From the NCBI GenBank assembly GCA_028751875.1, contig CM054162.1:2161844-2225843 (forward strand): DNA of 64,000 nt. Direction: 5' to 3'. Positions within the stretch are counted from its first letter, which is position 1. Every line of letters starts with the position of its first letter. A program made the position numbers and the translations under genes. Below, one piece after another: positions 11,070-20,389 of the stretch. A model generated the notes under the pieces. It saw only the letters and a list, made by a program, of their open reading frames with translations. It was not told the origin of the DNA and did no database searches. The DNA comes from Rapana venosa. Its lineage: Eukaryota; Mollusca; Gastropoda; Neogastropoda; Muricidae.

Positions 11070-11345
11070 GTAGCTCTCATTTCATCTGCTCCCATAACCC
11101 CCTCCGGGGTCGTAGGGGTACTGCAGTGACGAACGTTGCACCGGCTGGCTCCATTTGTAGCGGTTGTGTGCAAGTGCCTGGGTTGTGGAGAAGCTCTTCC
11201 CTGTCCATTCATTGATGCAGTCTGCCTATTTCTTCCTCTGTCTGCCTTGCCTTATGTTCCCCTGCACTGTTCCTTGCAGTATGGTTTTGGAGAGCCCATC
11301 TGATCTAGTCACATGGCCATACCGGATCGGTCGACGCCCGGGTCA
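11070..11345 (-). mobile_element. LINE-D: C-terminal remnant of an RTE-like LINE
   Basis: Minus-strand translation reads YGHVTRSDGLSKTILQGTV, then RQGRQRKK, an in-frame stop, then INEWTGKSFSTTQALAHNRY. This matches the C-terminal region seen in LINE-B (GHTTRHNSLSKTVLQG, RQGRPRKSW, IKEWTG) but is clearly diverged, so it is a related but separate element. Only this end remains. The same remnant occurs at 42,990-43,270 (copy B) and 48,700-49,020 (copy B-prime). Confidence 0.8.
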
Positions 11346-11426
11346 ACAAGGACCGCGCCTTCTGCCTCCCATCAGGGCAGAGGTGTAAAGTATGCTACTG
11401 GTGGAACCCGAATCCGTGTAAGAGAC

Positions 11427-11536
11427 CTCAGTGTATAGTCTCATCCGAAGGACTTATGAGGGAATGGAGTTGGTGCTGATGTTAACTCCAGGTGAAAAAT
11501 CCCCTTAAACGGGAATCAAACCCGGGTCGTCAGATT
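11427..11536 (-). mobile_element. SINE-A fragment
   Basis: Contains the core TAGTCTCATCCGAAGGACTT, GATGTTAACTCCAGG and the box B-like AATCAAACCCGGG. The head is cut off by a GT microsatellite. It lies immediately next to the full copy at 11,581, in the same orientation. Confidence 0.87.
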
Positions 11537-11580
11537 GTGTGTGTGTGTATGTGTGGTTATTTATAATTTATTTTTTAATT

Positions 11581-11916
11581 TTATTCTTTTATATTGAGGA
11601 TAATGGAATAATCAATCAGGTGCTGTTTTACATCCAGTCCCCGTGTGTATGCGGTTTTGTAAATTTTGTCATCTGTTCCCACCGGCACACAATGGCCTAC
11701 TCTTATGAAAAGCGGAACTGGAGTTAACGTCTGCGCAAGATGTTATGTGTGCGTTCGCACACGGGCCTCGATTTATAGTCTCATCTAAAGGACTTTTGGG
11801 GAGAGTGGAGTCTGCACTGATGTTAACTCCAGGGGAAAATATCCCCTTGAACGGGAATCGAGCCCGGGTCGTCAGATTGCGAGCACGCTGTTCTAACCAC
11901 TAGGCTTTCCCGTCCC
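11581..11916 (-). mobile_element. SINE-A, full length (~336 bp), copy A
   Basis: On the minus strand the head GGGACGGGAAAGCCTAGTGG supplies a box A-like motif (AAGCCTAGTGG), and CCCGGGCTCGATTCCCG supplies a box B-like motif, so the head is tRNA-derived. A conserved core follows: GTTAACATCAGTGCAGACTC, AGTCCTTTAGATGAGACTAT, GTGTGCGAACGCACACA, then GGACTGGATGTAAA. The 3' end is ATAAAAGAATAAAA. RNA polymerase III transcription with mobilisation by a partner LINE is the general mechanism for such elements. I cannot name the family; the Meta-SINE and Deu superfamilies should be compared. At least ten more copies lie in this window. Confidence 0.9.
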
Positions 11917-11955
11917 CCAGTTCATCCAGCTGTCAATGGGTACATGTATGTGTGC

Positions 11956-11997
<42 letters not shown>

Positions 11998-12175
11998 TGT
12001 TGTTAGTGTTGTTGTTATTGTTGTTGTTGCTGTTGTTGATTTTGTTGTTGTTGCTGTTTTTGTTAATTTTGTCGTTGTTGCTGTTTTGTTAGCTTTGTTG
12101 TTCCTATTTTTGTTGATTTGGTGTTGTTGTTGTTGTTGCTTTAACTGCTGCTGCTGCTATTGTTGTTGCCAATTT
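11917..12175. repeat. (GT)n followed by (TTG)n
   Basis: A short SINE-B piece on the plus strand (CCAGTTCATCCAGCTGTCAA) is followed by GT repeats (11,949-11,998) and imperfect GTT repeats to 12,172. The Val/Leu-rich open frame here is microsatellite translation. Confidence 0.93.
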
Positions 12176-12462
12176 AAAGAATGGATTGAATTTAGCGCGT
12201 AGTAGGGCTTTTATTATGATTTGTGTGTGTGTGTGTGTCTCTATTCAGAAGTGCGGTTGGTGTCCATGTTTTGATTTTATACCATATTTTTTTTCAGAAA
12301 GTCGTACAAATATTGTTCACAATGTGTTCATGATTTTCATGGTTTATTCACTGTTTTGATGTCTCCATATTTTCTAGGACAAAATTTGCAGACGATCCAT
12401 CATGTGCTTGTGGTAATGGGCAAAAGACTGCTGAACTATATTTCCTGTTCCTATTGTTTTCC

Positions 12463-12560
12463 GGGGACGTGGTAGCTCAGTGGTCAGAGCACTCACTTTC
12501 ACCCAGCCAAGGTTAAGCGTGGTTACCATTTGGTTGGGTAACCATTTGCGCCTTCGGCTT
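12463..12560 (+). mobile_element. SINE head, SINE-B-like
   Basis: GGGGACGTGGTAGCTCAGTG gives a tRNA-like head with box A (TGGTAGCTCAGTGG), followed by GAGCACTCACTTTCACCCAG and GGTTACCATTTGG as in the long SINE-B copy at 18,161-18,458. The rest of the element is missing or diverged. It is repeated degraded at about 50,245-50,345. Confidence 0.75.
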
Positions 12561-12800
12561 CTACCCTGTCCTCCTCTACCCCACCATCCACCCTCTGATA
12601 AATGAAGCTTCACACAGATCAGGCCATATTTTAGACTCACATTTCACTAAATCTCGTCATGTCCGTATCCGCCACTCATGAACTAATTTCTGATCAATCT
12701 GCCATTCTTTTCTTTCTAAACATTGCAAGGCCTATCAACAAGAAAAAGTGCGTCACAATCTCAAGGCCATAGATATTCAAACTTTCTCTACACGAGCTGC

Positions 12801-12919
12801 TGAACGCTGTGCGCAAGATGTTCTTCCTGCGTTTCCACACGAGGTCTCGGCTTGTAGTCTCATCCGAACGACTGTTGGGGAGCGTGGAGACTGCACTGAT
12901 GTTAAATCCAGGGGAAATG
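12801..12919 (-). mobile_element. SINE-A fragment
   Basis: Carries GCGCAAGATGTTCTTCCTGC, TAGTCTCATCCGAACGACTG and ACTGATGTTAAATCCAGGGG, the central SINE-A core, without head or tail. It is also present degraded near 50,640-50,760. Confidence 0.85.
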
Positions 12920-13520
12920 TTTGGTACACAATAAAAAAACAAACATCTGTTCATCAACTTCCTAAATGGTTGAATAGTTCAGTTTTTTTTTCAAATAATG
13001 AGCTGTTGTTATTGTTATTGTTGTTGGTTTTTTTGTATCGTTTATTTTTTGTTGATTTATTTCTTTCCCTCTATTTGCTGATTGATGTGTTTGTGCGAGT
13101 GTTGCTTGTAGTTTTAGAACAAGTATATAATCTATTGTTTTTATTCATTTGTTAATGTTTTATTTCATTATGCAGAAGTGTGTGTGTGTGTAGTGTGTGT
13201 GTGTGTTGTGTGCAAGTGTGTGCGTGCGCGCTCGTGCATGTGTGCTAGCGTTGGCTGAGTTAGGTTCTCTTATGTTTACATCTACAAATCTGCAAATATA
13301 GATATTGGATAACTTACCGTTGCATGAATTATGTGCTTTTACATTTTGCAGAGAGCTCATTTGCATAAGTGTCTGTGTAATAAAGTATCAACGTCAGTGT
13401 GTGACTGTGGGTGGATAATTATTTGATTCTGCTTACTAATTAATATCAAGTTTTCTATAAAGCGCTTTTATTGGTATGGTAGAGTATAGTATATAGTACA
13501 CACACAGTACACACAGTGAT
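12920..13520. other. Intergenic with an indel relative to copy B-prime
   Basis: AT-rich DNA with a GT microsatellite (13,178-13,238). Roughly 13,040-13,405 has no counterpart in copy B-prime, where TTTTTTTTGTATC (about 50,880) joins directly to sequence matching 13,414 onward. No gene seen. Confidence 0.6.
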
Positions 13521-13521
13521 T

Positions 13522-13587
13522 TCTATGTGGTGTACATCCGAGATCTTGTACACATACTAAGAGAGGGAGAGAGAGACAGAGAGAGAA

Positions 13588-13664
<77 letters not shown>

Positions 13665-13846
13665 TTCTATGTGATGTGTAGCCGAGATCTTTTTGCACAT
13701 AGAGCGAGAGGGAGAGAGAGGATGGATGCGAGAGGAGGAGGGAGAAAGAGGGAGGGAGAGAGAGAATGAGAGAGGGAGAAAGAGGGAGGGAGAGACAGAC
13801 AGACATAGACAGAGATGTGTAGCCGAGATTTTGTGCACATACTCTG
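13522..13846. repeat. Compound ~145-bp repeat with (GA)n tracts
   Basis: A spacer of the form ATGTGTAGCCGAGATCTT...GCACATA occurs three times (about 13,527, 13,668 and 13,814), separated by two GA-rich blocks (13,560-13,662, almost pure GA; 13,703-13,805, GA with GGGA interruptions). The microsatellite therefore expanded inside a duplicated unit. Confidence 0.85.
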
Positions 13847-13899
13847 CACTTAACAGTCATTCATTAACAGAACTCTGAACAAGGACCTTGGTCAAATTT

Positions 13900-14010
13900 A
13901 TGAACATTACAGATTTGTAGAACATTTCACATCTGTATCATATTTCATATTTGTAGAACATATTCAGATTTGTGGAACATTTCATCAGATTTGTATGACA
14001 TTTCATCAAG
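13900..14010. repeat. Short degenerate repeat around AGATTTGTAGAACATTTCAT
   Basis: About five imperfect units with a period of roughly 20-30 bp, all built from CAGATTTGT followed by ACATTTCA. Confidence 0.7.
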
Positions 14011-15775
14011 GTTTGACAGCCCTGTGTACACGTCATTCTGCCCTTTCCCTTTTCTTAATCAGCTGCGAGCCGGCTACCCAACCCTAACTCCAGCCTCTCT
14101 TTTTTGGCTGAAGGGGGAGGTAGGCTTTTCCCAATGCTCTGACCAGCAGTGACACAATGACAGACCCACTGACTTTTCGTTTGCTTTTGAATTTCTCATA
14201 TCTTATGGAAAAAAAACCCAGAATGATTGTGTTCATTCCTAGTATAGGTTTCAAACACAGAAGTGACAAAAAGCATTTCAGTTCCAACCGTGTAATCTTT
14301 ACAGCCAGAAAAAAGACACCTTGAATGGGTAAGTGCAAAACATCAACTTAAATGGGTTTTTTTTTAAACTGTGCAAACTTTTCTTTTTTTTTCAAAAAAG
14401 AAAGTCAGTTTGGGTAGCCAAGTGTCAGTGGTGTGTGCTCACCACTTAAAAAACCAACAACAACCCAAAAACCTACGAAACATTGTCAGGTTATTTATCA
14501 ATTTTGTACAGAGCTGTCAAGAAATACAGGAAAAATATGGAAGCAATGCTGATTACAACTAACATCTTTGCGTGTAAATCCTCTATCATCACATAATGAA
14601 GGTCATCAAAATCGGGTTGTAAACGTGGTTTCTCAGCTTAATACATTTCCAGTCAGGCTATGTTGGAATAAAAACAATCTATAGCTACAACGGTCAATGC
14701 ACGAGACGACAATACCCTATCTGTTATCCTTTAAAATTAAAAAGAAAAAAAGGAGTTAGCAGTAAACTGCTTCACTTTGCACTCAGTACTTTAAGTGAAG
14801 TACCATCCAAAAAGACAAAGAAAAAAAAGAAAAAAGAAAGAAACACTTGAGGTAATTAAGTCCAAGAAAACTATACATGTTTCAATAAATACTGTCAAAG
14901 TTGTGAATGACAAGAATTTTTTTTTTAGGAAGGCAAGTCCTTTACACACTAGCTGTCCACCAGCATTGCTTGCTGAAAGGCACGGTTTCTTCAGCCTGAA
15001 CACAGTGATTGAAAGCTCCAACACCCAAAAAATACAGCCAGGTGTTTCGTACAACTGCTTGTAAAAGTTTACGAACAACTATCAAATAACCAGACTAAAC
15101 TACATGTTCTACTTTTACACAACTCAGGTTTCATTTGGGTACAAAGGTGAAAGCACTAAGACAGGCTGAACAGATACCGACAACCTGAACCACACTGTAT
15201 TATCACAGTGAGCTGCTAGATTACATCATTGCACACAATTTGCAACACTGGAATTTTCTTTACTGCAGACATGTTAAATGGAAGTTTCATACTTGCAGAA
15301 AATTAGCACAAATAGACATAACAAATACAGTACAAAGGCTGGGCAAATGCAGAAACCAGAAATCCATCTAAAAATATTTCACTTTCGTCTTGCCAATACA
15401 ACCAGATTGTGTTGGGTTTTCTTGTGTTTTTGTGAGGCCTCTAACATTTACTCTCAATTATTTTTTTTCTCAATTCTATCATCTGTATCACGTTATTCTT
15501 TGTATGAAAATCAAAGACTGCTAGGAGAAATGCAAATGGCGCAGTCTGTCAATGGGCTGGGAGTGCTATGACCTGGGTAATGGGCATGTCCCTGACCTAC
15601 AGCAAAGATAAAGTCAAGAACGAAATAAGGTGACAGGACACACAACTACCAGATTTCTGCAATCTTGTGCCCTTTATAAAATGAAAATTAATACAACATG
15701 TTTTCCAGTTCAAGTTTTGTAAAGCAAAGAGGGAAACTGCTTTTACTAATATAAAAAAACAAATAGGTAAAGATA
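14011..15775. other. Long stretch without recognised features
   Basis: AT-rich DNA with A-runs, no open frame longer than about 97 codons and no repeat family I recognise. A degraded counterpart lies at about 51,560-53,540. The piece at 14,064-14,160 (CTAACTCCAGCCTCTCTT and following) may be an old SINE fragment. Confidence 0.6.
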
Positions 15776-16043
15776 CTCCCATAGCCTATGCGGTCGTTGG
15801 GGAGCGAGGTGTCAGAGAACTCAAGCTTCTCTAAGGGCCAGCATCTTAAAGGCTGCGCCCATCTTCTCTCCCTCGCTGCTTTACCTTCTCTGTCCCTAAA
15901 GATGGCAGGCACCCATTTACAACTGGGTGAACTGGGGGACTGTACGGAAGCCGACACGCACGAACGGCCGTCCTTCCCCACAATCAGTGCTGCTTAACCT
16001 AATCTTGGGGAGAGTGAATGCTCTGACCACTGAGCTATCTGGC
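15776..16043 (-). mobile_element. SINE-B, minus strand
   Basis: Same body as 18,161-18,458 (GATGGCAGGCACCCATTTAC, GGGTGAACTGGGGGA, CCCTCGCTGCTTTACCTTC). On the minus strand it starts with the box A-like AGATAGCTCAGTGG. It is more diverged than the 18.2-kb copy, hence probably older, and is present degraded in copy B-prime (about 53,545-53,830), so its insertion predates the A/B split. Confidence 0.88.
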
Positions 16044-16304
16044 TTTTACTAACAAAGGGTTGGCAAATAAAAGGTACACGGAACGTTTTCTTATATAAAT
16101 AATACAGCAGTTTTTTGTGCTACGCTTTAATGCTTTACCTCAATCCCTTCCAAAATGTTGGCGATTTTCTTTTTAACTATTCAATTTTTAAATCCGCACA
16201 TCAAACAGCTGGAAATATTTCTTTAACACAACTGGCGCGGAAGATAACGCTGGTGATCACAAATACCTGTGGTATACCATTCCCTAGATGTGCATGCAGA
16301 ACAC

Positions 16305-16357
16305 AGATACACACACATTCACACAAATACACATACACGCACATACTCTCACACAAA

Positions 16358-16404
<47 letters not shown>

Positions 16405-16454
16405 CTCTCCTCTCTCTCTCTCTCTCCCGCATTCTCTCTCTCCGCATTCCCTCT

Positions 16455-16486
<32 letters not shown>

Positions 16487-16654
16487 CCTCTCCTCTCCTC
16501 TTTGCAACTCTGCCTCTCCCTCTTTCTTTCCTACTATCCTCTCTCTCTTCCTCTCTCTCCCTCCCTTTCTCTCTCTCTCTCTCTCTCTCCTCTCTCTCCT
16601 CTCTCTCTCTCTCTTCTCTCCTCTCTCTCTCCTCTCTCTCTCTCTCCTCTCCTC
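16305..16654. repeat. CA then (CT)n pyrimidine tract
   Basis: CA-rich DNA to 16,360 followed by about 295 bp of nearly pure pyrimidine on the plus strand (CT repeats with CTCC interruptions). The Ser/Leu-rich and Glu/Arg-rich open frames are repeat translation. The degraded B-prime counterpart is about 54,100-54,630. Confidence 0.96.
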
Positions 16655-16661
16655 TGAGGGA

Positions 16662-16850
16662 AGAGATAGCCTGGAAGGTTAGAGAGTTGCACATCGCGAT
16701 ATGATCTGCTGACTCGGGTTTGAGTCTGGTTAAGCCGAAATTTTCCCTCTGGAGTTAACATCGGTGCCAACTCCAATCCTCTAAAAATTCTTCGGATGCG
16801 ACTATGAACTGAAGTCCTGTGAACGAAAGGCACCCAGAACATCTTACTCT
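16662..16850 (+). mobile_element. SINE-A, 5' two-thirds
   Basis: Plus-strand head GAGATAGCCTGGAAGGTTAG (box A-like) and CTCGGGTTTGAGTC (box B-like), then TTTTCCCTCTGGAGTTAACA, ATTCTTCGGATGCGACTATG and CCTGTGAACGAAAGGCACCC. No tail. It is repeated degraded at about 54,640-54,835. Confidence 0.85.
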
Positions 16851-17239
16851 AAAAAGCCACCCCCTCCTCCCACCAACCACCGAAGAAAGTACAATATGTT
16901 TAGCCATTGTGTCAGCTTACAACCATTTTATCTTCCTGCTATGTGTGTCCACATGTGGGGGCCAGGGTTAGGGTTGAGGTTGGCCAAGTGCCAGTGCCAG
17001 TGTTATTCAACAAGCATGCAAGGGTTGTCTGTCAGCTGGTCGGTCTGAGGGACATGCGGACACAACTAGCTCTTAGACAAACGGGTGTGTAGCTGTAGAC
17101 ACAACGATACATAGCTCGCAAAAGCATGGAGCTATGAATCAAAATCACCAGTCCTGTGAACAGGTAAGGCTGTGCACTGGACTTCGGTGTCTGCAAATTT
17201 CTCAGGTGTACTATCTGTTTCCTACTGGGCGCAAAAGTC
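16851..17239. other. Intergenic, nothing recognised
   Basis: Includes two tandem TTAGGG-like units near 16,967-16,978, too short to mean a telomeric tract. No gene seen. Confidence 0.6.
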
Positions 17240-17450
17240 TTTCCAATACGACTGTAAACCGAGGAGGTGCCGAGTGTGTGAACGCACGTAGGACATCTTC
17301 CGCACACGTCAAAACCCTTTTCCGCCTTTCCAAAGTGTACATCTTTGTGTGCCGAGTGGGAAAGGGATGACTATTCACAAAAAGACCGCATTCGCATGGA
17401 GACTGGATTTGTGTTTTTTTTAAAGCACTCAGTAAGTGCTTGTTCCATTA
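17240..17450 (+). mobile_element. SINE-A, 3' two-thirds
   Basis: ATACGACTGTAAACCGAGG, GTGTGAACGCACGTAGGACA, CTTTCCAAAGTG and GCATGGAGACTGGATTTGTG match the SINE-A body and tail in order. It is repeated degraded at about 55,250-55,475. Confidence 0.8.
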
Positions 17451-17699
17451 TGGTCAAAATTCAAGCAATTTCAAGCCGGAAGCATTTTTGAGCAAGTTGC
17501 TTTAACAGTTTCGCTTTCACCATAAAATCGGAGACATTTGAACAAGGGCCATCCCTTTTTTAAAAAAAAGAGTCCAAAATAAACGGTGTAAGAAAAGTAG
17601 CCAGCCTCTTTTTTTCTACCTCAGGGCTCTACCCGACCTCTCCTAAGCACCCCTTTCCCTTCCTTACCTCTCCTTCCAACCGGGGTACCACCTCCCCAC

Positions 17700-17868
17700 A
17701 ACACACACACGCTCGCACGCACACAAATACACGTGCACTCACACACACACACACGCACGCACGTGCGTGCACACAAATATACGCACGCACACAAGCATAC
17801 GCACAAAACGCAAGCACACACACAGACACACAAAGCGTGCGCACATATACATACACACACGCACGCAT
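17700..17868. repeat. (CA)n/(CG)-rich microsatellite
   Basis: CACACG and CACGCA repeats. The Val/Cys-rich minus-strand frame is repeat translation. Confidence 0.95.
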
Positions 17869-17944
17869 TAGACTACTTTTCCCCCTTCGCTTTTTTCAGT
17901 AGGGCCTCCACCACCACCTCAATACTCATACACCCCTTGTATAT

Positions 17945-18148
17945 ATGTGGTTTTTTTTTCTCGTCTAATATCACTGAGAGTGAACAGACGTAAAATCGAA
18001 GACAACAACAACAACAACAACACGCACGCACGCACACACGCACAAACGCACGTACGCACGCACACACACACACGCACACAAACACAGACATAGAGAGACA
18101 GACAAAGAGAGACAGAGAGAGAGAGAAACAGATAGACAGACAGAAAGC
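17945..18148. repeat. Dispersed repeat ending in (AAC)n plus CA/GACA tract
   Basis: TCGTCTAATATCACTGAGAG followed by GACGTAAAATCGAAGACAAC resembles 5,197-5,260 closely, including the same (AAC)n tail, so it is a second copy of a dispersed family. A CA tract and a GACA tract follow to 18,148. Confidence 0.75.
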
Positions 18149-18150
18149 CT

Positions 18151-18468
18151 GGAATGGTATAAAAGGTAAAGGTAAAGGAGTCCCATAACCTATAAGGTCG
18201 TAGGGGAGCGAGGCGTCAGGGACCTCAACTTCTCTAGGGCCAGCATATTGAGGGCGGCGCCCATCTCCTCTCCCTCGCTGCTTTACCTTCCCTGACCCTA
18301 AAGAGGGCAGGTACCCATTTACAGCTGGGTGAACTGGGGGAGCTGTACTGAAGCCAAGGCGCTCAAACGGTCACCCATCCAACTGGTAACCACGCTCGAT
18401 GCTGCTTAACTTGGCTGGGGGAAAGCAAGTGCTCCGACCACTGAGCTATCCCGTCCCCGGAATGGTAT
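18151..18468 (-). mobile_element. SINE-B, full length, with 10-bp target-site duplication
   Basis: The element is 18,161-18,458 (298 bp), flanked by exact direct repeats GGAATGGTAT at 18,151-18,160 and 18,459-18,468. On the minus strand it begins GGGACGGGATAGCTCAGTGG (tRNA-like, box A) and ends in CCTTTACCTTTACCTTTT. The matching place in copy B-prime (about 56,018-56,045) reads AAAGCCTTTGGGAAAGGGTA and then continues with the right flank, with no SINE. This is therefore a dimorphic insertion. The simple tail suggests mobilisation by a LINE with a CTTTAC-type 3' end; which one is unknown. Confidence 0.95.
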
Positions 18469-18815
18469 ACCAATGGTAAAACTCATCACTCAGATCTGTT
18501 ACCAATTTTGCTATCATCTAAAAAAGGGTGTCCATCTTCCGACTTGAACTACTCTCTCGGATTTCGAATGAATCATCAGAAAACTTCAAAGTTGAACTGC
18601 TCTCTCGGTATTTTGCAACGATTTTTGTGGTCTCCGACACTGAGTTTCCCAACGGCTGCATAATTTATGGATCATATTTACCTATTTTCTATCTTGACAA
18701 ACAAATCCCCCATGGGGAGGGGGGGGGGTTCAGTATAAATAGCATCCCCCCTTCTGGGAATTCTGTGCAAAGAATTTCCCTCTTTTCTATCCCTCTCATT
18801 GTTTTTGCTTGTTCC
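18469..18815. other. End of clean copy A
   Basis: Contains two near-identical pieces (TGAACTACTCTCTCGGATTT and TTGAACTGCTCTCTCGGTAT, about 50 bp apart). It continues as degraded sequence in copy B-prime to about 56,455. No gene seen. Confidence 0.6.
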
Positions 18816-19315
18816 NNNNNNNNNNNNNNNNNNNNNNNNNNNNNNNNNNNNNNNNNNNNNNNNNNNNNNNNNNNNNNNNNNNNNNNNNNNNNNNNNNNNN
18901 NNNNNNNNNNNNNNNNNNNNNNNNNNNNNNNNNNNNNNNNNNNNNNNNNNNNNNNNNNNNNNNNNNNNNNNNNNNNNNNNNNNNNNNNNNNNNNNNNNNN
19001 NNNNNNNNNNNNNNNNNNNNNNNNNNNNNNNNNNNNNNNNNNNNNNNNNNNNNNNNNNNNNNNNNNNNNNNNNNNNNNNNNNNNNNNNNNNNNNNNNNNN
19101 NNNNNNNNNNNNNNNNNNNNNNNNNNNNNNNNNNNNNNNNNNNNNNNNNNNNNNNNNNNNNNNNNNNNNNNNNNNNNNNNNNNNNNNNNNNNNNNNNNNN
19201 NNNNNNNNNNNNNNNNNNNNNNNNNNNNNNNNNNNNNNNNNNNNNNNNNNNNNNNNNNNNNNNNNNNNNNNNNNNNNNNNNNNNNNNNNNNNNNNNNNNN
19301 NNNNNNNNNNNNNNN
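18816..19315. other. Assembly gap, exactly 500 N
   Basis: Five hundred unknown bases, a round number typical of a scaffolding placeholder, so the true distance is unknown. Sequence quality differs sharply on the two sides. Open frames of X residues across it are meaningless. Confidence 0.99.
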
Positions 19316-20389
19316 ATGAGTAATCAAAAAAAGTGTAAAGGGTTTGATTTTGTTTGTTTTGAAAATTTTTATTTTAGTACCATCTCTAAAACACACAAAA
19401 CACCACACACACACACACACACACACACGCTTCTCTCTTTCTCTTTTCTTCTCTCCTTTTATTTTTATTATTATTATTATATTTTTTTATTTTTTATTTT
19501 TTATCAAACAAAATTTTTTTTGTTTTGGAGTAACCCAAAAATTTTAAAAAGGGTTTGATCGTATTTGGGGTTTTTTTTTTTAATCAAGTGAAATAATTTA
19601 TTAGGAGATTTTAAAATACCCGATCAAACCCAAAAGTTAATAATAAAAGGGGACCCTTTTTAAAAAAATTTTTTAAAACCTCCCCCAACAAATTTAAATT
19701 CCCCCACGGGGGGTTCACACCAAACTAAAGCCAAAAAAATTGCCCATTTCTATATATAAACCCCAAAAAACATTGTCGAAACTTGAACCCCAGCCCTATA
19801 AACTGTAGCGTTCCTCCCCGTTGAAATAAATTTGGTCTAAAAAAACGAAAAAAAAATCCCCAAACCGGGCCCCCCAAAACTATAACTATCGTTCCTTTGC
19901 TAAAATTTGATGAGAATCTTTTCTTATCAGATTTAAGTAACCCCATTTTTTGGGGGAAACTTTTAAACCCTTTATGACCCGGACTTAGCCTTTAAAATTT
20001 TTTTGGAAAATAATAAAAATTTTTTTATTTGCTATTTACAAAAAACATTGCCCCAAAAAAATCATTAGAATAAAATTTATCCCCCCAAACCCCTTGGGCC
20101 TCACTAAGGGAATTTGAAGCCCCCCAGCATGCTCTTTTTTTAGAAAAACCTTTTTTTAAATTTGAACATAAATATTTTGAAGGTAAAAAAAAATTTAAAA
20201 GGAAAATGCCTTTAAAAACTCCCCAAAAAACGGCGGGAAAAAAAAAAAATTTTTCCCAAATTACTTTTCCACAAAAAAAAACCCCCCAAAAGACTGTTTT
20301 GGGGGCCCAAAATAAATCAAAAAATTAAAAAAAAAAAAGCATTTTCCCAAAAAACAAATGAAATCAAAGACTTTAACTGGGGAACCCAA
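19316..20389. other. Very low-quality sequence
   Basis: Homopolymer-inflated, indel-rich sequence. The first ~125 bases (AATCAAAAAAAGTGTAAAGG, GTTTTGAAAATTTTTATTTT, then CA and CT runs) recur at about 22,845 and 23,470. From about 19,560 on there may be the upstream part of LINE-C, but I cannot verify it. Confidence 0.6.

Noticed and set aside
16963..16985. TTAGGG-like telomeric repeat
   Set aside because: Only about two units, in ordinary intergenic sequence.
18528..19558. Long open frames across the N gap
   Set aside because: Made of undefined X residues; no information.
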